64,000 bases of DNA from Burkholderia sp. 9120 (GTDB lineage: Bacteria > Pseudomonadota > Gammaproteobacteria > Burkholderiales > Burkholderiaceae), in NCBI RefSeq assembly GCF_000745015.1, contig NZ_JQNA01000002.1:806001-870000 (forward strand). The letters run 5' to 3'. The number at the start of each line of letters is the position of its first letter. Within the stretch, counting starts at the first letter, position 1. The notes beneath the pieces were generated by a model. It worked only from the letters and a program-made list of their open reading frames with translations, was not told where the DNA came from and did not search any database. Position numbers and translations under genes: made by a program. Of the stretch, positions 45,931-54,021 are shown piece by piece.

Positions 45931-46740
45931 ATGCTAGACATAAAGCGGGAAAAGCTTGAACTGAACGTTCGAGGCGTGGACTTGAACATTTCATCGCTGC
46001 ACAGATCGGGGACCGGCGAGCCGATTGTCTTTCTCCACGGCTTCGGCTCCACGAAAGAAGACTATGCCGATATCGCCCGATTGCCCGCGTTCTCCGGTCG
46101 CCCGTTTGTCGCCTACGACGCACCCGGCTGCGGCGAGAGCGAATGCGGCGACCTGTCCGCGCTATCCATCCCCTTTCTCGTCGATACGGCGCGCGCCGTG
46201 CTGAACCGTCTGGACGTTCAGCGCTTCCATCTGGTCGGACATTCGATGGGTGGCTTGACGTCGTTGATGCTCGCTCATGAAGAGCGCGAACGCGTGTTGA
46301 GCTTCATCGACATCGAAGGCAACGTGGCGCCCGAGGACTGCTTTCTGAGCAGGCAAATCGTGAGTCATCCGTCTGACGACCCGCAGCAGTTCTTTGCCGA
46401 CTTCGTCGACCGCAACTGGGGCGCGCCCGACTTCTCGAGTTCGCTCTACGCGGCGAGCCTGCGGCACAAAGTGCGCGCGGGAGCCGTGCGCGGCATCTTT
46501 ACGTCGATGGTGCATCTCTCCGAACACGGCGATCTGTTGACCCGGTTTGTCGATCTGCCGTGCCGGAAGATGTTTATGTTCGGCGAGCAGAACGCCGGCC
46601 TCTCGTATCTGCCGCATTTGCAGGAATCGGGCGTGACGCTGGCCTCCATAGCGCACTCGGGCCATTTTCCGATGTACTCCAATCCGGTTGAAATGTGGAA
46701 ACGGATTGCTTTATTTATCGGCGACGTAGTACCCGAGTAA
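45931..46740 (+). CDS. Alpha/beta hydrolase
   Basis: A 269-residue cytoplasmic alpha/beta hydrolase. PIVFLHGFGSTKEDY gives the oxyanion HG, APGCGESECGD the strand-4 turn, HLVGHSMGGLTSLML the nucleophile Ser (GHSMGG) and SIAHSGHFPMYSNP the catalytic His near the end. ATG 45931 has GGAG eight bases upstream. It resembles meta-cleavage-product hydrolases and esterases, but no cleavage dioxygenase is nearby. It is convergent with a LysR gene, and its promoter shares a motif with the RraA-like operon, so it may belong to the same regulon. Confidence 0.9.
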   Translation: MLDIKREKLELNVRGVDLNISSLHRSGTGEPIVFLHGFGSTKEDYADIARLPAFSGRPFVAYDAPGCGESECGDLSALSIPFLVDTARAVLNRLDVQRFHLVGHSMGGLTSLMLAHEERERVLSFIDIEGNVAPEDCFLSRQIVSHPSDDPQQFFADFVDRNWGAPDFSSSLYAASLRHKVRAGAVRGIFTSMVHLSEHGDLLTRFVDLPCRKMFMFGEQNAGLSYLPHLQESGVTLASIAHSGHFPMYSNPVEMWKRIALFIGDVVPE

Positions 46741-46767
46741 GACGATGTTGGGCATGACCGATGCCCA

Positions 46768-47703
46768 TCACGCGCCAGACGCCTGGACCTTCTTCTGCTT
46801 CCGGGCGGTATTATCTTTCGCCCAGGACACCACCGCGTCGACCATCGGATGATGCCGGTTCGCGTTCCACGCAAGCGCGGCCGTCACGACCATGACGCGC
46901 TCCTTCAGCGGGCGAATCACCACATTTTCCGAAGCCAGTTTTCGCATCGACGACGGCACGAGCGCGATGCCCTGACCGCATCCCACGTAGGCGATTTGCG
47001 ACGTCACCGAGCGGACTTCATGCAGCACACGCGGCGCGAAACCGTGCGACTGGCAAACCGCAGTCAGAAAATCGAAGTAAGCCGGACTGATCTGCCGCGA
47101 TGACATGACGAGCGATTCGTCGGCGAGCGAGCGCAAACGCACGCGAGAAAGTGCCGCCAGCGGATGGTCTCGCGGCACCGCAACCGCGAGCCGATCTTCC
47201 GCAATCGGCAGCGTCGCGATTCCGTGTCCGACGTTCCCGTCCAGCCTCACAAACGCGACATCGAGCTCGCCCGCCTCTAGCGCGGGGATCGCCTCGACGC
47301 TATCAATCTCCCGAATGAACACCGCCAGGTTCGGATAGTCGCGCTTCAACGCGTTCAATACGGCCGGCACCGTTTCAAGCATGGCCGACGTAATCGCGCC
47401 CACCTGCAGGACACCAGTCTGACCGGCCGCGACTTCCCGCACGACACGTTCAAGACGCTCCACCTGATCGGCGAACTGCCGGACCGCCGGCAAAATCGCG
47501 GCGCCGGCCGCGCTCAGTTGAGTGCCTCGGCGAGAGCGTTCGAACAGCGTTAGCTTCAGCGATTGCTCCAGCACCTTGATCTGTTCCGTTAGAGGCGGCT
47601 GCGACATGTTCAACCGTTCCGCCGCACGCCCAAAGTGCTTTTCTTCGGCGACGGCAAGGAACATCCAGAGTTGACGGATGAGGCGGAAATCAATTGTAGT
47701 CAT
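46768..47703 (-). CDS. LysR-family transcriptional regulator
   Basis: A 311-residue LysR regulator: HTH at 1-65 (FRLIRQLWMFLAVAEEKHFGRAAERLNMSQPPLTEQIKVLEQSL), effector domain after that (GVLQVGAITSAMLETVPAVL, GQGIALVPSSM). The HTH is close to the CbbR/BenM-like group that controls aromatic degradation. It is divergent from the RraA-like operon (176 bp) and convergent with the alpha/beta hydrolase. It probably controls both. Confidence 0.93.
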   Translation of the reverse strand: MTTIDFRLIRQLWMFLAVAEEKHFGRAAERLNMSQPPLTEQIKVLEQSLKLTLFERSRRGTQLSAAGAAILPAVRQFADQVERLERVVREVAAGQTGVLQVGAITSAMLETVPAVLNALKRDYPNLAVFIREIDSVEAIPALEAGELDVAFVRLDGNVGHGIATLPIAEDRLAVAVPRDHPLAALSRVRLRSLADESLVMSSRQISPAYFDFLTAVCQSHGFAPRVLHEVRSVTSQIAYVGCGQGIALVPSSMRKLASENVVIRPLKERVMVVTAALAWNANRHHPMVDAVVSWAKDNTARKQKKVQASGA

Positions 47704-47797
47704 GTCAATGCCCCTTGGCGTGTGAGCAATAGTCGGATTGGGCCAATCGGTCGGTCTTTATGCCAGCAAACGGTCGCACCGCTTCATCCGAAAATCG

Positions 47798-47828
47798 TAT
47801 CAGAGAGATATTCAACGGCGAATTTACA
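47798..47828 (+). promoter_or_regulatory. Shared two-part promoter motif, copy B
   Basis: TATCA(G)AG at 47798-47805 and GCGAATTTACA at 47818-47828, start to start 20 bases apart, exactly as in copy A. It ends 51 bp before the first RraA-like gene. Confidence 0.55.
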
Positions 47829-47879
47829 TATCAGCCGAGGAAGTCGACGATTGCGTCACTGCCCAACCGGATCCTCGTC

Positions 47880-48539
47880 ATGAACCCCACTTCCACGCTC
47901 GACCGGCTTGCTTCGCTCGATACCAACACGATCTCCGATGCGCTCGATTTTCTCGGCATTCAAGGCGCGACGTATGGCCTTCGCCCGCTGTGGGACTGTC
48001 CGAAGATCGTCGGCCGGGCCAGCACCATTCAGCTTGGCCCCAAAACCGATTCGGCGCCGACCGCTCATCTGATTACGCCGGTCGTCGATGCGGTCACCAC
48101 CGACGATCGCGTTCTCGTCATCGCGGGCGGCCTTGAAGGTATCTCCTGCTGGGGCGACATTCTCGCGAACGCCGCAATGGCGAAAAAGATTCGCGGTTCG
48201 ATTATCGATGGCGTGAGCCGCGATATTGAAGGAAGCGAGTCCATCGCCTACCCGGTTTATGGCCGCGGCATCACGATGATTAGCGCGAGAAACCGGGTCG
48301 TTCAGATCGACTCGGGACAGCCGGTGCAGATTGCCGGCGTCACCGTGCACGAGGATGACTACGTGATAGCCGACCGCTGCGGCACGGTGTTCGTGCCCGC
48401 GTCGCTAATCGAAGAAGTGCTGGAGCTCGGCGAAAGAATTACGCGCCGCCAGGACGGTATGGTCACCGCCGTTCGTGCGGGGCGCTCGGTCGCCGAGGTC
48501 ATGCACGACAAAGAGTTCGAAGCAATCCGCGCTCAATAA
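47880..48539 (+). CDS. RraA-like protein 1 (HMG/CHA-aldolase family)
   Basis: A 219-residue protein of the RraA / 4-hydroxy-4-methyl-2-oxoglutarate aldolase family. The family signatures are ISCWGDILANAA and IDGVSRDIEG, whose Arg-Asp pair binds pyruvate/metal in characterised aldolases. Members are aldolases/oxaloacetate decarboxylases in protocatechuate 4,5-cleavage or gallate degradation, or RNase E inhibitors; the adjacent aminotransferase and paralogues favour catabolism. It heads a four-gene operon, 176 bp from a divergent LysR gene. Confidence 0.9.
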   Translation: MNPTSTLDRLASLDTNTISDALDFLGIQGATYGLRPLWDCPKIVGRASTIQLGPKTDSAPTAHLITPVVDAVTTDDRVLVIAGGLEGISCWGDILANAAMAKKIRGSIIDGVSRDIEGSESIAYPVYGRGITMISARNRVVQIDSGQPVQIAGVTVHEDDYVIADRCGTVFVPASLIEEVLELGERITRRQDGMVTAVRAGRSVAEVMHDKEFEAIRAQ

Positions 48540-48551
48540 CTTTCGCGAGTA

Positions 48552-49238
48552 ATGCACATGACGAATCCCAGGAAAGCGCACGCGGAAGATCAGGCACTGG
48601 TGGCGCTCTTCGCCGGCCTCGATACGCCCAGCGTCTCCGACGCGATGGACAAGCTCGGTCTGCATGGCCAGGCACTCGGCATCGCGCCGCTCGCCGACTA
48701 TGCACGTCCCGTCGTGGGACCGGCCTTCACCGTGAAATACGTTCCTGCGGCTGTGCCGCCGGGCACCGTCGGCGATTTTATCGACGACGTCGCCGAGGGT
48801 GACGTCGTCGTGATCGATAACGACGGTCGAACCGACTGTACTGTGTGGGGCGACATCATGACCCGGTATGCGGGTCTGCGCGGCATCGCCGCCACGGTCA
48901 TCGACGGCGTTTGTCGTGACGTCAGCCAGGCGCTCGACGATGGCTATCCCCTCTTCACGGCCGGTCGTTTCATGCGCACAGGCAAGGACCGTGTGCAGGT
49001 CGAGTCGGTGAACACCACCATCGCGATAGGAACGGTGCGGGTCGCCTCGCGCGACATTGTGATTGCGGACGCAAACGGCGTGGTGATCGTGCCGCGTGCA
49101 CGGGCGTACGAAGTCGCCAAGACCGCGCGGCAGATCGAAGCCGTCGAGTGCGCTATCCGCGAGCGCATTGCAACGGGCGCGACGATTCGCGAGGCGCGCG
49201 CCGAGCTTGGCTATCACACACTCCAACGGAAAGCATGA
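48552..49238 (+). CDS. RraA-like protein 2
   Basis: A 228-residue paralogue of the gene before it. Shared signatures are CTVWGDIMTRYA and IDGVCRDVSQ. It differs clearly from copy 1 (start FAGLDTPSVSDAMDKLGLHG; only local identity), so the copies are old or acquired separately. It begins 12 bp after copy 1 and its stop overlaps the start of copy 3 by four bases. Start at 48552 or 48558 (Met-His-Met). Confidence 0.9.
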   Translation: MHMTNPRKAHAEDQALVALFAGLDTPSVSDAMDKLGLHGQALGIAPLADYARPVVGPAFTVKYVPAAVPPGTVGDFIDDVAEGDVVVIDNDGRTDCTVWGDIMTRYAGLRGIAATVIDGVCRDVSQALDDGYPLFTAGRFMRTGKDRVQVESVNTTIAIGTVRVASRDIVIADANGVVIVPRARAYEVAKTARQIEAVECAIRERIATGATIREARAELGYHTLQRKA

Positions 49239-49882
49239 TGACGAACACCGTGATGAACTACGACGACGCCGCGCTCGAACTGGCTCGCCGACTCGGCACG
49301 TCGACGTTGTATGAAGCATCCGGCCAGTCGACCACTTCTGTCGATCCCGCTATCCGGACAGTCTGGGCAGGAGCGTGTGCCGCGGGCGCGGCCTATCCGG
49401 TCGAATGCGCGCCGGGCGACAATCTGGCGATTCACATCGCCATGGAATGCGTGCCGCGAGGCAGTGTTCTTGTCGTGTCGGCATCCGGCTTTGTCGCGGG
49501 GTATTGGGGCGAGGTACTCACCGTTGCGGCAGAGGCGGCGGGCGTGGTGGGGTTGGTGATCGACGGTGGTGTGCGAGATATCGCGGCCATGACCGCGCGG
49601 CGTTTTCCCGTGTTTGCTCGGGGCGTCTCGGTTCGTGGCACGTTGAAGGACAGCGCGCCGTCTGTTGGTTTGCCGTTCAGTTTGGCCGGTACGCCGGTCA
49701 CTGCAGGCGACCTTGTCGTTGCTGACGATGACGGTGTCGTTGTCATTCCCGCCGCGAGTGTCGAAGCAACGCTGAATGACGGTAAGGCTCGCGCCGACAA
49801 GGAAGCGAAGATGATGGACGCGCTCGGCAACGGTCGCACCACGCTCGATCTTCTCGGTTTGTTGAAGTGGAGACAAGTCTGA
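49235..49882 (+). CDS. RraA-like protein 3
   Basis: A 215-residue third paralogue. The motif pair appears as AGYWGEVLTVAA and IDGGVRDIAAMT, so Arg-Asp is retained while WGD has become WGE. The start overlaps the end of copy 2 (ATGA), and its own stop overlaps the aminotransferase ATG by one base (TGATG). This tight packing indicates one transcript with coupled translation. Confidence 0.9.
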   Translation: MMTNTVMNYDDAALELARRLGTSTLYEASGQSTTSVDPAIRTVWAGACAAGAAYPVECAPGDNLAIHIAMECVPRGSVLVVSASGFVAGYWGEVLTVAAEAAGVVGLVIDGGVRDIAAMTARRFPVFARGVSVRGTLKDSAPSVGLPFSLAGTPVTAGDLVVADDDGVVVIPAASVEATLNDGKARADKEAKMMDALGNGRTTLDLLGLLKWRQV

Positions 49883-51099
49883 TGGCAACCAGCTTGAACG
49901 AACTCAATCGCTTTCTGGCATCGGCGAGGCCTTCGGCCACCTACGGTGTGATGGACCGGGTTGCCGCCCGGCGCGCGCAAGGTGCCGACGTGATATCGCT
50001 CAGCGCGGGCGAACCGGACTTCGATACCCCGGCGCATGTGAGAGAGGCAGGTATTGCCGCCATTCGGCATGGGCATACTCGCTATACGCAGGTCGCTGGA
50101 ATGCGGGCCTTGCGCGAAGCGGTCGCGGATAAATTCCGGCGCGAGAATGGACTCGATACCGACTGGCGTCAGACCATTGTTTGCAATGGCGGAAAGCAGG
50201 TGATTTTTAATGCTATTGCCGCGACGCTCAATGAAGGCGATGAGGTCGTTATTCCGGCACCGTATTGGGTGAGCTATCCGGAGATCGTGCAACTGTGCGG
50301 CGGGAAATCGGTCGTTGTCGAATGTGGGGTGAAGAGTGGGTTCAAGATTACGCCCGCTTTGCTGGAAGGCGCGATTACGACGCGCACGCGGTGGTTGATT
50401 CTCAACTCGCCGTCCAATCCTACGGGGGCTGTTTACAGTCGTGGCGAGCTGGAGGCTTTGGCTGAGGTACTGCTTTCGCATCCACACGTCATGGTGCTGT
50501 CGGATGATATTTACGAGCACCTTATTTTCGATGGGCTGACGTTTTTTACGTTGGCTCAGGTCGAGCCAAGGTTGCGTGAGCGTGTGCTGACGATGAATGG
50601 CGTATCGAAAGCGTATGCGATGACGGGTTGGCGGATTGGTTTTGGAACTGGGCCCAAGTGGCTTATTGATGCGATGGAGAAGTTGCAGGGGCAACAGACT
50701 TCGGGGGCGTCGACTATTTCGCAGCATGCTGCGTTGGCTGCGCTGAATGGTTCGCGACAGTTTGTGTGGGAGTCGCGGTCGGTTTTTCAGCATCGGCGCG
50801 ATCATTTGGTGCGGGAGATTAATGCTACTGAGGGGTTGCGTTGTGAGGTTCCGCAGGGTGCGTTCTATGCGTTTGCTTCTTGTGAGGGGTTGATTGGGAA
50901 GGTTACGGCTGGGGGGAGACGGCTCCTGTCGGATGAGGATGTGGTGAATGCACTGCTGGACGAGGCAGGCGTGGCGACGGTGCACGGCAGTGCTTTTGGG
51001 CTTGGGCCATATGTGCGGATTGCTTATGCGCTGGATAGTGCGACGTTGCAGCGGGCGTGTGAGGCGATTGGGCGGTTTTGTGAGAGGGTTTCTGGGTAG
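49882..51099 (+). CDS. Class I/II pyridoxal-phosphate aminotransferase
   Basis: A 405-residue aspartate-aminotransferase-fold enzyme (subgroup I-gamma style). It has SLSAGEPDFDTPAHVREA at the start, NSPSNPTGAVY (substrate/PLP Asn), LSDDIYEHLIFD (PLP Asp), MNGVSKAYAMTGWRIGF with the PLP-lysine and YVRIAYALD near the end. ATG 49882 has GGAG upstream. As the last gene of the RraA-like operon it may feed a keto acid such as oxaloacetate or 2-oxoglutarate derivative into the aldolase. The coding strand becomes G/T-rich from about 50400. Confidence 0.93.
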   Translation: MATSLNELNRFLASARPSATYGVMDRVAARRAQGADVISLSAGEPDFDTPAHVREAGIAAIRHGHTRYTQVAGMRALREAVADKFRRENGLDTDWRQTIVCNGGKQVIFNAIAATLNEGDEVVIPAPYWVSYPEIVQLCGGKSVVVECGVKSGFKITPALLEGAITTRTRWLILNSPSNPTGAVYSRGELEALAEVLLSHPHVMVLSDDIYEHLIFDGLTFFTLAQVEPRLRERVLTMNGVSKAYAMTGWRIGFGTGPKWLIDAMEKLQGQQTSGASTISQHAALAALNGSRQFVWESRSVFQHRRDHLVREINATEGLRCEVPQGAFYAFASCEGLIGKVTAGGRRLLSDEDVVNALLDEAGVATVHGSAFGLGPYVRIAYALDSATLQRACEAIGRFCERVSG

Positions 51100-51565
51100 G
51101 GGACGCTTGATGGGAAGTGCCCGGCGTGCGCGTAGTTGCGGACTGCGACGGTGCTGCAACGCCCGGGCACAGCAAAGGGTGTGCTGCTTGTAGCGCTCGA
51201 CGATGAGACGGGCGACCTGAACGAAATCGCGTGACAAAGTTTGCTGGAAAGGCAGAGGCACGAGGCCTTGAGTGCAGCGTTGCTCGCGGTATATGGCACA
51301 TGGCAATCCTCGGGGAAAAGTTCGACATTGAATCGCGTAGCGGCTTGTCGATATGTCGCACTTGCTCGACGACTTGACGAACCGTGAGCCGAAATTTCTG
51401 CCGGCATATACGGCGTCATTTTCTCAAGCACGCCATCTGTCTGCCGCACCGCCCGGTTCATAACCACATGCGAAACGCATGAATTCGATTGCTAGCCGAT
51501 GATTTTCTTGCCATCTGATGACGTCAGTCGGTATTGTTCTGACGATAAGATATCGGGTTCAGGAA
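51100..51565. other. Intergenic region, base composition change
   Basis: 466 bp without a supported gene. It marks the change from core-like DNA to lower-GC accessory DNA. On the minus strand 51100-51306 stays open for about 69 codons, but I recognise no family and no ribosome site. Confidence 0.4.
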
Positions 51566-52102
51566 ATGAAACGGCACTATCTCAAGGTCGGGGATCAATC
51601 GTCACAAACCGGGACAATTACGGATGGCAATCCGGGCATGACCCATCAAGGCGTTCAGTTGGCTTTTCTGGGTAGCTCAGTGTCTTGTCCGGCTTGCAAC
51701 TCGGTCGGAAAAATTGTCGCGAAGGGTCCACGATGGCCAGGCGATTTGATGGGCAAGCAGGCAGCATTCGACGGCGATATTTGCTTGTGCAAGTGCGAGC
51801 CACACCCAGTTATGATTGCATCGCAGTCGGACATGTACCAGAGCTTCGAAACTCAAGAGCTCGGTGCGATGGGCTACGCGCCAAATGGAAAGACGTTCGA
51901 ACAAGAGGCAAATGCTCACGACCAGCATTTTCGCATTATCAATAGCGATGGCGAACCGGTGGAAGGCCTGCCTTATATGCTCAAGTCTTCGGACGGTCAA
52001 ACCGTTCAGGGCGTCACATCCAGCGCCGGCATCACCCAGTTAGTGTCCGCAGACAGCGCACATGAAGTGCAATTCCTGTTGCACGCCGCGGGGGCCGAAT
52101 AA
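51566..52102 (+). CDS. PAAR-domain protein with transthyretin-like C-terminal extension
   Basis: A 178-residue protein. Residues 1-95 (YLKVGDQSSQTGTITDGNPG, THQGVQLAFLGSSVSCPACN, then ICLCKCEPHPVMI) match a PAAR-motif tip protein of type VI secretion: the cone that sits on the VgrG spike. Residues about 115-175 (FRIINSDGEPVEGLPYMLKS, GVTSSAGITQLVSAD) look like the Ig/transthyretin-like extension often fused to PAAR. Such proteins carry or recruit effectors; the next gene overlaps its stop by one base and is the likely cargo. ATG 51566 follows AGGA closely. Confidence 0.85.
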   Translation: MKRHYLKVGDQSSQTGTITDGNPGMTHQGVQLAFLGSSVSCPACNSVGKIVAKGPRWPGDLMGKQAAFDGDICLCKCEPHPVMIASQSDMYQSFETQELGAMGYAPNGKTFEQEANAHDQHFRIINSDGEPVEGLPYMLKSSDGQTVQGVTSSAGITQLVSADSAHEVQFLLHAAGAE

Positions 52103-52914
52103 TGCAGTTAGGAAGCGGAACGCTGACGCCTCAAGCTGACAAGAGCCCGGTCACTGTTCAGTGCAAGGTGTACTGGGTTCATAAACAACTTTGGAATGCT
52201 AGCTGGATTACGCAATACCATGCGGCGGTCCCGGCGTTAGCAAAGGAGATTGCTGCTCGCAAGGTGGATATGGCCAACCTCTCGACGGAACCCATTGATG
52301 GTTCGCCGACAGGTGGCAAGGACGCAAATCGGTTTACCTGCGAAGACTTTGCATTCGAAGTATTGATTGAATTTGCATCGCGCAACAAATTACCTCTAAA
52401 AATTCAGACTCAATCTGTCGTCTTCAAGAATATCGATAAGGACTATCAGTCCGGAGACAAATCCGGCCCGCCTACGCCCTCAGGTTTCGCAATCGACGTG
52501 GCGATAGCATCTGGGGCAAGTGACATTGCGAGAAACTGCGTAGCGGTTGCCGACAAAGACCTGCTCCCCGGCGACCTGTTTCTCGAATTTAACAAGGGGC
52601 ATGTACAGGTCGTCACCTCTGCTAGCGTGAGCCGGGTCGAAATCATGCAAGGCAACTTTCCTGGTCTCGAATCCAACCCTCGCAAGATCATGTCCAAACT
52701 CCTGTTGGGCAAGTGGCTTCGCGCAACGAATGCCGGCAATCGCGAGAGTTCGCTTTATCTAGGCGTGCCCGTCGGTGCAGCTACCTACGAGCGGAGAAAC
52801 GGGCAATGGCTTTACCAACGGCTCTATGGAACCTATCACGGCTGGGACTCAGACGTTTGGGGCACAATGAGCCTGCATCTTCGCTGGAAATTCCTTGAAT
52901 TCAACAACATATGA
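52102..52914 (+). CDS. Putative type VI effector, cysteine amidase-like (NlpC/P60 or CHAP fold)
   Basis: A 270-residue protein with no signal peptide. Cys80 in NRFTCEDFAFEVLIEFA at the start of a helix and His167 in LLPGDLFLEFNKGHVQVV (PGD then GHV) are the two hallmarks of papain-like NlpC/P60/CHAP peptidoglycan hydrolases. It overlaps the PAAR gene at one side and a membrane-protein gene (four bases, ATGA) at the other. PAAR, then enzyme, then membrane protein is a typical effector-immunity arrangement. A cell-wall amidase or peptidase role is an inference; the sequence is divergent and I cannot match it to a named effector. Confidence 0.6.
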   Translation: MQLGSGTLTPQADKSPVTVQCKVYWVHKQLWNASWITQYHAAVPALAKEIAARKVDMANLSTEPIDGSPTGGKDANRFTCEDFAFEVLIEFASRNKLPLKIQTQSVVFKNIDKDYQSGDKSGPPTPSGFAIDVAIASGASDIARNCVAVADKDLLPGDLFLEFNKGHVQVVTSASVSRVEIMQGNFPGLESNPRKIMSKLLLGKWLRATNAGNRESSLYLGVPVGAATYERRNGQWLYQRLYGTYHGWDSDVWGTMSLHLRWKFLEFNNI

Positions 52915-53264
52915 GACTTAAGACTGCAATTGCCGTCATCGTGGCGCTGGTACTGTGCTATATCGGCGCAGGCGCCCCACCCTTATGGCTTCTGTTCAAA
53001 CCATCCGTCATGAGCGAGGCAATCGCCTTGAAACCCATCACGTGGCATTGGCTCAATCATGTCGACCGCGGAACACCACAGACCGAATTGCTGGCAAGCC
53101 GCTTCTACGTGTTCCTTATTGCAATTGTCTGTGCGGTAGTAGGCATGGTTTCGTTCGGAGCTTTCGCAACGAAAAGGCGCTTTGCCTACATGCTCACGAT
53201 GTCTCTGGCCATCATCGCTATCGTCGTGTACGCCCAATGCGAAGCTTATTACACCGTAGCCTGA
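52911..53264 (+). CDS. Small membrane protein, candidate immunity protein 1
   Basis: 117 residues with three membrane helices (TAIAVIVALVLCYIGAGAPP, FYVFLIAIVCAVVGMVSFGA, YMLTMSLAIIAIVVYAQ). The start overlaps the effector stop by four bases. By position it may guard against the effector; a membrane immunity protein suits a periplasm-acting toxin. Low GC compared with the core genes. Confidence 0.65.
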   Translation: MRLKTAIAVIVALVLCYIGAGAPPLWLLFKPSVMSEAIALKPITWHWLNHVDRGTPQTELLASRFYVFLIAIVCAVVGMVSFGAFATKRRFAYMLTMSLAIIAIVVYAQCEAYYTVA

Positions 53265-53267
53265 CCA

Positions 53268-53621
53268 ATGAAAAATCGAGCAAAGATACTTTTGATTTTC
53301 TTGGCCAGCGTTGTGTCGTTGATCGGGCTGCTATTCGTCATTGGAACGATTGTCGACATCAAATCGATTGACCAGGTTCGGCGTCTCCTGAGTTTTAAAT
53401 ATCTGAGCTTCGTAGATAGCCTTGAAGCCGGAGGCATCAGCGGAATGACGAGCGATTTCTTCACAGGGGTAGGACTTCTGCTTTTGGGGAGCACGCTATT
53501 CACCCGGGTTGATAAGGTGAGCCGTGCAGCACATGCTATTGCAGGCGTAGTGTTCATTTTTTTTGCGGCTTGTCTGGTCTACGCATGTCTTACTGCTAAC
53601 ACTGGAGCGAGGCCCTTCTGA
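53268..53621 (+). CDS. Small membrane protein, candidate immunity protein 2
   Basis: 117 residues, also three membrane helices (ILLIFLASVVSLIGLLFVIG, FFTGVGLLLLGSTLFT, AIAGVVFIFFAACLVYACL) but not obviously similar in sequence to the gene 3 bp before it. Same length and topology suggest a distant duplicate or a second immunity/accessory gene. Function unknown. Confidence 0.6.
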   Translation: MKNRAKILLIFLASVVSLIGLLFVIGTIVDIKSIDQVRRLLSFKYLSFVDSLEAGGISGMTSDFFTGVGLLLLGSTLFTRVDKVSRAAHAIAGVVFIFFAACLVYACLTANTGARPF

Positions 53622-53660
53622 TTCACGCCTGAGCGGGACGGTGATTGGCTCGGCCTCGCT

Positions 53661-53726
53661 GGTCACGTGTTCCCAGGCGCGCTGCCAGGATTGCACGTTG
53701 GCCGGATACTTCGTCCCCCAAGGTCC
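53661..53726 (-). pseudogene. Relic of an IS256-family transposase
   Basis: Twenty-two codons on the minus strand translate to GPWGTKYPANVQSWQRAWEH, then VT, which is very close to the WGxKYPxxxxSWxxAWEH block near the C-terminus of IS256-family transposases. The frame is closed by a stop just upstream, and the family sequence is lost downstream of the HVT, so only a fragment remains. Confidence 0.75.
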
Positions 53727-53812
53727 TTCGAGGACATATCAATGATTTTCATCCTTCATGATATGCCTCGCCCACAAAATCACGGATAGGTCCTTGCGCG
53801 GCAGAAATAGAT

Positions 53813-53976
53813 GCGTTTACAGAGTCCGGGTTTTTTACCACATCGACCAAACAAGATGTGCAATCAACACCTTACGGAAAGCGTAAACGTTTCTGGACAC
53901 ATGCAAGTCGCCCCGAATTCTCACGAGAATGACGCCAAACTGAATTTGCCCAGAACCGTAGTCAAAGCGTTTACGC
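53813..53976. repeat. Three CGTTTAC repeats: putative TnsB-binding end of the Tn7-like element
   Basis: GCGTTTAC at 53813-53820, its inverse in GCGTAAACG at 53881-53889, and GCGTTTACGC at 53967-53976. They lie within 165 bp, directly left of the transposition genes, in a stretch without a supported gene. Tn7-like ends carry several such short transposase sites. I could not place the exact terminal TGT. Confidence 0.4.
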
Positions 53977-54021
53977 GCCGTCCCCCTTAGCTTCCGCGGT
54001 TTTCCGTAGAGAGTCGAGCCG

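Noticed and set aside
49432..51306. A 624-codon minus-strand open frame
   Set aside because: Shadow of RraA-like 3 and the aminotransferase. Only the outer 69 codons (51100-51306) fall outside a real gene, and I cannot assign them.
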